Made by a program: the position numbers and the translations under genes | Notes under the pieces: model-generated | What the model was told of the DNA's origin: nothing | Seen by the model: the letters and a program-made list of their open reading frames with translations, nothing else | Database searches by the model: none | Source of the DNA: Proteobacteria bacterium UBA1278 | Lineage (GTDB): Bacteria; Pseudomonadota; Gammaproteobacteria; Comchoanobacterales; Comchoanobacteraceae | Direction of reading: 5' to 3' | Length of the DNA: 5,942 bases | Assembly (NCBI GenBank): GCA_002308435.1 | Contig: DBUY01000051.1 | Coordinates: forward strand, 1-5,942 | Part shown: positions 1 through 5,296 of the stretch, in pieces | Layout: the number at the start of each line of letters is the position of its first letter | Numbering within the stretch: position 1 is the stretch's first letter

Positions 1-2
1 GA

Positions 3-86
3 TCGAAGAAGGAAGGTCACTATCGAGTTTTCGAGTCAACCAGTACCCTTGTAGGTCATCTGCACGAGATAGTTCCGAGAGTATGA
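3..86 (+). CDS. Possible 3' end of an upstream gene (27 codons plus stop), unidentified
   Basis: The third forward frame is open from the window edge to a TGA at 84-86. It reads as a plausible protein tail with mixed polar and hydrophobic residues, ending HLHEIVPRV. No family can be named from 27 residues. The second forward frame is open further, to a TGA at 167-169, but its translation is rich in Ser and Arg and looks less like protein. I prefer the third frame only on amino-acid composition. The piece may equally be noncoding. Confidence 0.2.
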   Translation, partial: SKKEGHYRVFESTSTLVGHLHEIVPRV

Positions 87-191
87 CGACAAGAAAAGGA
101 GCGCGTAATCGGCTGAGCCATTTAAAAAAAATCACGGCATATGAATACTACAGCATTGACACAGTCTGACACACAAATGATTTACTTACAA

Positions 192-207
192 CGTGATGCG
201 CATCACG
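192..207. promoter_or_regulatory. 16-bp perfect palindrome, candidate CRP/FNR-family binding site
   Basis: CGTGATGCGCATCACG is its own reverse complement over all 16 bases. It contains the GTGA-N6-TCAC core of CRP-type sites; the outermost T/A of the TGTGA-N6-TCACA consensus is C/G here. The centre lies about 116 bp before the aldolase ATG and about 100 bp before the start point implied by the -10 at 287-292. That is somewhat further out than most class I CRP sites. Half of the site reappears in the 10-mer ATCACGGCAT at 131-140. Binding by a CRP-family regulator is inference; another dimeric regulator could use the same dyad. Confidence 0.35.
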
Positions 208-213
208 GCATCG

Positions 214-236
214 GATCTAGGCACCTGATCTAGGCA
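214..236. repeat. Two tandem copies of GATCTAGGCA, 13-bp period
   Basis: GATCTAGGCA occurs at 214-223 and again at 227-236, separated by CCT. The copies are identical over 10 bases and sit on a 13-bp period, between the palindrome and the promoter of the aldolase-family gene. The repeat could be a binding site for a direct-repeat regulator or a chance or slippage duplication. The sequence does not decide between these. Confidence 0.5.
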
Positions 237-262
237 TTCCACAGTCGACATGATGTACGAGA

Positions 263-283
263 CTAGTATTCTCAAAATACTAG
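263..283. promoter_or_regulatory. Inverted repeat in the promoter of the aldolase-family gene, candidate operator
   Basis: CTAGTATT (263-270) and AATACTAG (276-283) are perfect 8-bp inverted arms with a 5-base spacer CTCAA. The repeat ends four bases before the -10-like TATACT (287-292), so it covers the -35/-10 spacer region. That position is typical of a repressor operator. As RNA it would be a weak AT-rich hairpin with no T run, so I do not read it as a terminator. Confidence 0.35.
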
Positions 284-286
284 ACC

Positions 287-292
287 TATACT
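287..292 (+). promoter_or_regulatory. -10-like element TATACT before the aldolase-family gene
   Basis: TATACT differs from TATAAT at one base and lies 23 bases before the ATG at 316, giving a predicted short leader. No good -35 is found 16-18 bases upstream (the 17-bp position reads TAGTAT). That would fit an activator-dependent promoter, with the palindrome at 192-207 as a possible activator site. Confidence 0.35.
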
Positions 293-315
293 AAATCAAT
301 AATAGGAAGCAACCA

Positions 316-1044
316 ATGATATCCGCAAGTGAACGCAAGAAAAGACTGGCCTATGCCCATCGTATCATCGCCATGCTCGGGCTGGATGATCACACCTATA
401 CGCATCTGACACACCGCGCCATCAACAGCGATCAATTCTATATCCAACCCTTTGGCGACAAGTTTGCAGAGAGCCACGCAGAAACATTACTGACGGTCTC
501 TGTTGATGGTAAAGTCATATCAGGAACCGAACGCATCTATAATCCAACAGCCTATCAAACACACGGTCCACTCTACCAAGCACGACCTGACTTACAAGCT
601 ATCTTTCACTTACACACACCCCATATGGTTGCCGTCTCTTGCCTCGATTCCGGACTGATGCCCATCAGCCAATGGGCTTTACATTTTTACGAGCAGGTTG
701 CTTATCACGACTATGACTCGCTGATTACTGCTGCCGATCAAGGTCAAAAACTCGTGCATGATCTGGGTAACAAAAATATTCTGTTTCTACGCCACCATGG
801 CGTTATCATTGCAGGAAAAACGATACAGGAAGCCATGTTCTACACGCATCATCTTGAACTTGCTTGTAAAACTCAAGTCTTAGCGCTATCAATGCAACAA
901 CCGCTAAAAACGCTTGATCATAAAACCTGTCGACGGGCTGTTGAGACACTCCTTAATTTTGAGCAAGATCTGGGCGCAAGAGATTGGGCTGCCTGGGTCA
1001 AGCAGTATCATCACACGCAAGCAGTCGAATCAGAGGCCTTCTAA
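316..1044 (+). CDS. Class II aldolase/adducin family protein
   Basis: This 242-residue cytoplasmic protein has the single-domain class II aldolase/adducin fold, close to the usual ~250 residues. Visible landmarks are LGLDDHTYTHLTHR (21-34, cf. the family's D-G-T-x-x-H-I/L-S-x-R), NPTAYQTHGPLYQARPDLQ (76-94, cf. NPAGF..H..I...RPD), IFHLHTPH (96-103), ISQWALHFYEQVAYHDY (117-133) and FLRHHG (157-162). H98, H100 and H161 are the likely metal ligands. The Ser/Thr-Glu in the segment before RPD that provides the catalytic Glu in FucA/AraD aldolases is not seen; Tyr-Gln stands there. It may therefore be adducin-like or act on an unknown substrate rather than being a classic sugar-phosphate aldolase. 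The ATG at 316 is supported by AGGAAG (304-309) at 6-base spacing. The next gene converges on it, so it is probably monocistronic. The family is clear; the substrate cannot be told. Confidence 0.9.
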   Translation: MISASERKKRLAYAHRIIAMLGLDDHTYTHLTHRAINSDQFYIQPFGDKFAESHAETLLTVSVDGKVISGTERIYNPTAYQTHGPLYQARPDLQAIFHLHTPHMVAVSCLDSGLMPISQWALHFYEQVAYHDYDSLITAADQGQKLVHDLGNKNILFLRHHGVIIAGKTIQEAMFYTHHLELACKTQVLALSMQQPLKTLDHKTCRRAVETLLNFEQDLGARDWAAWVKQYHHTQAVESEAF

Positions 1045-1098
1045 TATCCTCGGTGATGATACACACCCCCAGACAAATACTCTTTTAAACAGCCCTAT

Positions 1099-2160
1099 CT
1101 AAATGCGTTTGACGCGTTTAGTCAATCGATGCAACATCGATTCCGCATACATTCCAATGAGCCAGAAACTGGCTGCTAAGATAATAAAGAATAACGTTTT
1201 TGGCAAGGCAGACCAAAAGTACTCAAAAAACTTTGTATACAAGTTGATGGCTAAAAAAGTAAGTCCATATCCACGCGTTAGTGCCCAATCATAACGTAAC
1301 CCATGCCATATAGACGTACTTGCGGCGAGCAATAAAATCACAGACCAAAATAGCTGTCCATCAGTAGATTGACCTTTGGCCATCAACCCGCCTGAGAGAG
1401 ACAAAATCCACAGAGAGAGAAAGATATAGAGCAATGCGAGTGCAAAACTTGAGACAGAAAAAAGGCGAAAACGCTTAATATAGGTCATCGACTGTGCTAG
1501 GGCTAATAATAGCATCCCATAGATAAACGTCACTTCCGGGTGACGCATTCCCATCACATAGGTAGATCCCATATAGAACGACTGATTGCCAAACCAAGCC
1601 CCCAAGAAGAGTAACGCAAAGACCCAAACCATGACTGAACCAGTGCCTAAACCGATGACTGCATAAATCAAAGCCAATAGGAATGTCCCAATATCCTCAA
1701 TACGCTGCGACATGTTTAGATAGTACATCAAGCAAGCAACAAAGACTTGCGTCATCACAACAGCAATCAGATACAAAGCACCAGACATAAACCAATTAGA
1801 TGCTCGATAACGGGCTACTAAAAAACCAGCAGCATAGAAACCAACAGCAAAAACAGCAGCTAGAATAGTGCGACCTAGCGCACCAATGCGGACGAGATAA
1901 TCCATAATCATCTTGATATGTAATAGACTCGCAAATGCGATCATTGCACAAACAACAGAAATTATGAAAGCGTACTGGGCGAGCCTATACCAATCAAATG
2001 ATGAAGCATCCAATGAATTCCTCAATGCTTTTCGTTGCGCTGAGGTAATCTCATGCTCTGCTTGCCAATGCGCCAACACGCGATCGACTAAGCGCATTTG
2101 TAGTGTCGATAGCTGCAGTTTTTTCGTTTTCTTTGAACGAGATGATTCTGGGAGGCTCAT
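1099..2160 (-). CDS. DUF2157-like polytopic inner-membrane protein
   Basis: Function is unknown. The protein starts with a basic cytoplasmic segment of about 60 residues (SKKTKK, then helical LQLSTLQMRLVDRVLAHW), then FDWYRLAQYAFIISVVCAMIA, which begins the membrane part. About ten hydrophobic segments follow, roughly at 65-83, 99-119, 126-150, 159-173, 176-193, 213-230, 239-259, 273-288, 301-317 and 324-342, numbered from the alternative TTG start. The soluble helical N-terminus, the W-x-R-L entry into the first membrane helix, and the C-terminal N-L-Y-x-x-F-x-x-F..LPKTLFFII pattern resemble DUF2157 (predicted membrane protein) by eye. The tail is basic (RLTKRVKRI). Start choice is open: ATG at 2158-2160 (MSLPES) has no Shine-Dalgarno at good spacing, while an in-frame TTG at 2167-2169 has GAG 8 bases upstream. 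The gene converges with the aldolase-family gene and diverges from the Fic-like gene. I cannot assign a substrate or role. Confidence 0.85.
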   Translation of the reverse strand: MSLPESSRSKKTKKLQLSTLQMRLVDRVLAHWQAEHEITSAQRKALRNSLDASSFDWYRLAQYAFIISVVCAMIAFASLLHIKMIMDYLVRIGALGRTILAAVFAVGFYAAGFLVARYRASNWFMSGALYLIAVVMTQVFVACLMYYLNMSQRIEDIGTFLLALIYAVIGLGTGSVMVWVFALLFLGAWFGNQSFYMGSTYVMGMRHPEVTFIYGMLLLALAQSMTYIKRFRLFSVSSFALALLYIFLSLWILSLSGGLMAKGQSTDGQLFWSVILLLAASTSIWHGLRYDWALTRGYGLTFLAINLYTKFFEYFWSALPKTLFFIILAASFWLIGMYAESMLHRLTKRVKRI

Positions 2161-2247
2161 AATGGTCAAGCAAGTTACTCAGTATTTCACAATCTAGCAT
2201 AAGCCGCGACGAATAGAAATATCGTTTAGATTCAACAGTAGAGATGG

Positions 2248-2272
2248 TTGACAATTCTTGATCAGATTGACA
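2248..2272 (+). promoter_or_regulatory. Two consensus TTGACA hexamers in the divergent spacer
   Basis: TTGACA occurs at 2248-2253 and at 2267-2272, 19 bases apart, both pointing toward the Fic-like gene. Neither has a good -10 at 16-18 bases: the copy at 2267 is followed by TAAGTT at 2290-2295, a 3/6 match. They are therefore candidate -35 elements or regulator half-sites rather than a demonstrated promoter. Confidence 0.25.
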
Positions 2273-2276
2273 GTGC

Positions 2277-2293
2277 TTTAAAAGATCGTTAAG
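2277..2293 (+). promoter_or_regulatory. PmrA-box-like motif upstream of the Fic/ankyrin gene
   Basis: TTTAAA-AGATC-GTTAAG has two TTAA cores (2278-2281 and 2289-2292) with an 11-bp period. This is the spacing of the PmrA box (YTTAAK-N5-YTTAAK), and PmrA is known to control many Dot/Icm effector genes in Legionella and Coxiella. Both TTAA cores are intact, but one flanking base in each half departs from the consensus. The motif ends 32 bases before the ATG at 2326, a usual PmrA-box distance. The match is suggestive only, because TTAA pairs arise by chance in AT-rich DNA. Confidence 0.25.
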
Positions 2294-2325
2294 TTGAGGT
2301 CTCAAGCAATTACACGTACAAAAAC

Positions 2326-3753
2326 ATGTCTTGGCTAGAAAGTCTGCTGAATTCTTGTCTGTTCTGTCCACCTAAAGAGGACGCATCTGAGCACCCGACT
2401 CCAAGACAAAGACGTCTATTTACCAGCCTACGCGACAAAGAGTGGCATGAGTTATTGATTAAATTAAATGAGAGCGTGACTGACCCCAGTCCCCCTTCAT
2501 CGTCGCCCAAACCAACAGCATTTCGTGAAACCAAGCAAATTAGGACCTACTATCTTCTACCGCCTGAAATCACCTGGCCAGAGCAACCACGATGTGGCAT
2601 CACACAGCGTCTCATGCAACGAGACGAAATCATTGAAAACGGAATTCAGGTCATTATTTACGCACACCAGATCTTACATAATTATAAAAAAGATGAGGAA
2701 GCATTACGTCAACTGATTGTGTCATTACTCAAAAGCCATCCGATAGATAATGATCACATCACCGATTTCTGCCTTTATGCCTGGCAACATGTCATCTACT
2801 TTATCCTAAAATACCAATACGACACACGAAAGATAAATCTCACAAGAATTCAGGAATTTTATCGCGTCGATCAGGCAAAAAACACCGTTGATGAGAAAAT
2901 CAACGACCTCAAAAAAATGTTAGCACCTGAGTACACAAGTAATGAAACCCTGGCAACAATTGGACAGATTGCTTTCGACAGTGAGTTAAGCGATTCTATC
3001 ATCGAGCAACTCGCTGAATTACGCAAACGACTCACCCTCCAAGAGCAGAGTAATCAGTGCCCATTCACAATTGCTGCGACAGCATACCAACGCATTTTTC
3101 AAATCTACCCGTTCGAAAAAAATGGCCATAAAACGGGGATAGCACTGATAAACTACATTCTAACACAGTACGGCTATCTGCCAGTTCAGCTCAAAGCAAT
3201 CACGGAAACTACACTTGATAAAACTGGCTACGTCACGCTATTAACTAGCCCTCGGACAACGACCTATAATCAAGCAGCATATGACTTTGAACTAGCATGC
3301 CGAGAGAACCATCCGGTAAAACTAGCTGAACATTTAAAAACCATGTATATCTTGCAGAATACAGCCTGTAATCACTACAAGAGAATAGTCGCTGACAATA
3401 TTATATGTGCCGCCGATGCAGTCAAGCTCATTATTGAATTCAAGTCCAAGAAATCTTTTTTGACCGCATTTTTAACCGGCCTGCAACCATTTACACCACA
3501 TATCATTAATACAAAAAACAACACTACTGGGCAGACTGCGCTTCACATTGCCTGTATTGTAGCTGACGGCAAGCATTTCCCAAGCGCTGTCCACGAATTA
3601 CTCACCTCGGGTGCCGACACCACATCACCTGATCATACTGGAAAAACGCCGTTAAGCTACCTTAAAAACACACAGCACCGCAGAGAATTTGAGGCAAAAT
3701 GGCAAGCTGCTACACATCACGAAACCACAAAGTCACCATTCAACAACTATTAA
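2326..3753 (+). CDS. Ankyrin-repeat protein with a degenerate Fic-like domain, candidate effector
   Basis: The protein has 475 residues, no signal peptide and no membrane span. The N-terminus has a short hydrophobic stretch with two cysteines (LLNSCLFCPP, 7-16), then a Pro/Ser linker (52-64). Residues ~100-240 look helical. Residues ~222-290 resemble a Fic core: an ELRKRL helix, then CPFTIAATAYQRIFQI, then YPFEKNGHKTGIALINYIL (261-279) and YGYLP (282-286). This aligns without gaps to the Fic motif HPFx(D/E)GNGRTGRxLxN. In that alignment the catalytic His is Y261, the acidic residue is K265, GNG is N266-G267-H268, the Arg is K269 and the last Arg is I272. An ankyrin segment lies at ~401-447: TGQTALHIAC...AVHELLTSGAD, then HTGKTPLSYL. 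Fic plus C-terminal ankyrin repeats recalls Legionella AnkX, a phosphocholine transferase. Lost catalytic residues suggest a pseudoenzyme or altered chemistry. Frame and start are supported by an in-frame TAA at 2290-2292 and no better upstream start; no Shine-Dalgarno is seen. The gene is certain, ankyrin likely, Fic homology moderate, and the effector role inferred. Confidence 0.85.
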   Translation: MSWLESLLNSCLFCPPKEDASEHPTPRQRRLFTSLRDKEWHELLIKLNESVTDPSPPSSSPKPTAFRETKQIRTYYLLPPEITWPEQPRCGITQRLMQRDEIIENGIQVIIYAHQILHNYKKDEEALRQLIVSLLKSHPIDNDHITDFCLYAWQHVIYFILKYQYDTRKINLTRIQEFYRVDQAKNTVDEKINDLKKMLAPEYTSNETLATIGQIAFDSELSDSIIEQLAELRKRLTLQEQSNQCPFTIAATAYQRIFQIYPFEKNGHKTGIALINYILTQYGYLPVQLKAITETTLDKTGYVTLLTSPRTTTYNQAAYDFELACRENHPVKLAEHLKTMYILQNTACNHYKRIVADNIICAADAVKLIIEFKSKKSFLTAFLTGLQPFTPHIINTKNNTTGQTALHIACIVADGKHFPSAVHELLTSGADTTSPDHTGKTPLSYLKNTQHRREFEAKWQAATHHETTKSPFNNY

Positions 3754-3826
3754 TCATCATCGGTGTTTTACTCTACAGTTCTAAATTATAGGATCAAAGA
3801 AATAGAAAGATAACGAGAGCTGTGAT

Positions 3827-3850
3827 ATGTTGGCAAAAACATTTTTATAA
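3827..3850 (+). promoter_or_regulatory. Possible 7-codon leader ORF just before the 424-residue gene
   Basis: ATG at 3827-3829 opens MLAKTFL and ends with TAA at 3848-3850, two bases before the ATG at 3853. The purine-rich CGAGAG (3814-3819) sits 7 bases before this small ATG, which is good Shine-Dalgarno spacing, whereas the main ATG has only AT-rich sequence before it. Ribosomes could load on the leader and reinitiate at 3853. This may also be coincidence in a short spacer. Confidence 0.2.
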
Positions 3851-3852
3851 AT

Positions 3853-5127
3853 ATGCCCGTCAACATCATCTCCTATCTACCAACAAGCAATCAGGCCAAC
3901 TACGAAGATAGTCAGAATTTAACAGCGCTTGAAAAAACATATACAGCCTACTTTGAGCACCAGGGGGAAACCGTTATTTTTTGGCGTGAGAGCTCGCTAC
4001 GTGGATTAGCTGGCATTGCGATTGGCCATCAACATCAAACTGATCAGCACTTTCTCTATCTCTTTACCTCGCTGCATGGAATAGAGGCAATCAAAACACT
4101 AGAAAAACACCAACTCATCGACCATACACAATCACATATTCAAATCATCTGGTCTGGCAACCAACCCATGCAAGGACTGGAAGAGCTTACTGCGCACACA
4201 GTGTACTTACCAAAATTCAGTTCCAAAGAAACGACCAAGCTACATCGAGATTGCACCTTAGTTCGACTACCTGGCATACCGGCACTACCATTAGAGCCAC
4301 GCTCACCCCCAGCAGATACAACCATTCAAACAACAGCACCCGATGATAAACTTCATAGTAACTCTAAAATGATTTGGGTATTAGGCGGCGACGCGCTTAA
4401 AGCGAATGCTGGCGCTGAGTTAACGATGGAGAACTGGCAGTTATTACCCAAACAACATCCAGAACGTGTCGTTACCCTATTGGCAGAGAATGGGATCCTA
4501 GCTAGCCTTGATCATGTCACCATCATCAATAGTGACCGCACTGGGCTCATGCAGCCCAAAGATGGCCAATCTGACGCTCAACAACATTTATTTCAGCACG
4601 CGACAGGGCTTCAAGAAACAACTTATCATTATCATCCATCAAGCGCTGGATATACCGACCCAGTCACTGAAGCCGCCATTACCTGTATCGAAGAACATTG
4701 CGCTTATGAAGTATGTCATTTCTGGCAGCCTCCGCAAGGGGAAAAAACTGCGATGCAGAGTACACGTGAGGGGAAGATAGACAATTTTCTGTTAGATCCA
4801 AACACCATACTTTTGATGCCAGGAGACTCGTCGACTGAAGTATCCAAACTCATTTCATCAGCAGCATGCATAGAAAAACGAGCACAGATATATGTCGTAA
4901 TTGGGGAGAGTACACCAGATAGGCAACGCGCATGGATTTTAGATCTTTACTCGCAAGGCTATTTTTCATGTATAGACGTACACACCGACTCATCATTAGA
5001 TGACATCCTATATCCTGTCTGCTTAACAGATGAACCTCCAACACCGAAGAATATTATGGGTGCAATCTATCAACATCTGCAACAACAACCCGCTCAATCA
5101 TGTCAAACATCGACACTCAAATTATGA
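3853..5127 (+). CDS. Uncharacterised 424-residue protein, possible remote ELM1 (DUF1022)-like
   Basis: There is no signal peptide, membrane span or motif I can name with certainty, so it is probably soluble. Several segments occur in the order expected for the bacterial ELM1/DUF1022 family (GT-B-like fold): HIQIIW...LTAHTVYLPKF (95-122, cf. the 'fDlvvvPeHD' region), LVRLPGIP (136-143), MIWVLGGDALK (173-183, cf. 'vLiGGpsk'), VTIINSDRTG (222-231, cf. 'tSRRTp'), and MPGDSSTEVSKLISSAA with IYVVIGESTPDRQRAWILDLYSQG (322-338 and 346-369, cf. the 'tEDSvSMvSEA...vyv...R...f...L...G' end). Each match is weak, and I rate homology near 0.35. The middle (~146-172) is a low-complexity Pro/Thr linker. The protein is rich in Gln, His and Thr, and the tail (QQQPAQSCQTSTLKL) is polar with hydrophobic last residues, as in some type IV effectors, which is inference. 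It lies 99 bp after the Fic/ankyrin gene on the same strand and may be cotranscribed. The ATG has no Shine-Dalgarno; the in-frame TGA at 3824-3826 limits upstream starts. Confidence 0.8.
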   Translation: MPVNIISYLPTSNQANYEDSQNLTALEKTYTAYFEHQGETVIFWRESSLRGLAGIAIGHQHQTDQHFLYLFTSLHGIEAIKTLEKHQLIDHTQSHIQIIWSGNQPMQGLEELTAHTVYLPKFSSKETTKLHRDCTLVRLPGIPALPLEPRSPPADTTIQTTAPDDKLHSNSKMIWVLGGDALKANAGAELTMENWQLLPKQHPERVVTLLAENGILASLDHVTIINSDRTGLMQPKDGQSDAQQHLFQHATGLQETTYHYHPSSAGYTDPVTEAAITCIEEHCAYEVCHFWQPPQGEKTAMQSTREGKIDNFLLDPNTILLMPGDSSTEVSKLISSAACIEKRAQIYVVIGESTPDRQRAWILDLYSQGYFSCIDVHTDSSLDDILYPVCLTDEPPTPKNIMGAIYQHLQQQPAQSCQTSTLKL

Positions 5128-5128
5128 T

Positions 5129-5146
5129 TTGTGAAACATGTCACAA
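5129..5146. promoter_or_regulatory. Perfect TGTGA-N6-TCACA dyad directly after a stop codon
   Basis: TTGTGAAACATGTCACAA has perfect 6-bp arms around a 6-base spacer and exactly matches the core CRP consensus TGTGA-N6-TCACA. It begins one base after the TGA stop of the 424-residue gene (5125-5127), in a convergent spacer. No known promoter lies close by, so its position is unusual for an activator site. As RNA it would be a 6-bp hairpin without a following T run, which is too weak for a standard terminator. Confidence 0.35.
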
Positions 5147-5148
5147 CT

Positions 5149-5173
5149 TATAGATCGACGAACGGTATAGATC
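5149..5173. repeat. Short direct repeat TATAGATC, 17-bp period
   Basis: TATAGATC occurs at 5149-5156 (followed by GA) and at 5166-5173 (followed by AA), just after the CRP-like dyad in the convergent spacer. It is an eight-base perfect repeat with no clear role. Together with the dyad it makes the first 50 bases of this spacer more structured than the rest. The remaining ~120 bases to bioY hold no gene I can support. Confidence 0.3.
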
Positions 5174-5296
5174 AACCAGTGGCGACCCATCAGTAGAATC
5201 ACACAACCGCAGCCAGCACGCTTTACCTATTAACCGAAGTAGCCTTAGTGGTTCCTCGCTAAATCGGCACTATGCTTACAAGCTATTTAGACAAAA

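Larger units (their letters stand above)
1..315. other. Upstream region with no complete gene; regulatory sequence in its second half
   Basis: I see no complete gene here. The first ~85-165 bases are open in two forward frames, so the 3' end of a gene starting outside the window may lie here. From about position 130 the sequence looks intergenic. It has an A-rich tract (124-131), the 10-mer ATCACGGCAT at 131-140 and again at 202-211, a 16-bp palindrome (192-207), the tandem 10-mer GATCTAGGCA (214-223 and 227-236), an inverted repeat (263-283), a -10-like TATACT (287-292) and a clear Shine-Dalgarno AGGAAG (304-309). This reads as a well-equipped control region for the aldolase-family gene at 316. 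No terminator hairpin with a T run is evident after the possible upstream gene end. Confidence 0.5.

Noticed and set aside
1100..1120. Hairpin TAAATGCG/CGCGTTTA with one G-U pair at the end of the membrane-protein gene
   Set aside because: No T run follows in either direction, and the sequence is explained by the basic C-terminal codons. It is not supported as a terminator.
2051..2371. A 106-codon minus-strand ORF in the divergent spacer and overlapping the membrane-protein gene
   Set aside because: It overlaps the N-terminal coding region of the DUF2157-like gene on the same strand and the start of the Fic-like gene on the other, has no family features, and has no Shine-Dalgarno. It is most likely a chance frame.
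4508..4780. A 90-codon plus-strand frame inside the 424-residue gene
   Set aside because: It is an alternative frame of a longer, better-composed gene, with no Shine-Dalgarno or family similarity.
5246..5272. TAGTG/CACTA inverted repeat in the spacer before the end of bioY
   Set aside because: Only five base pairs with a 17-base loop and no T run; too weak for a terminator, and no tRNA-like pattern could be built around it.
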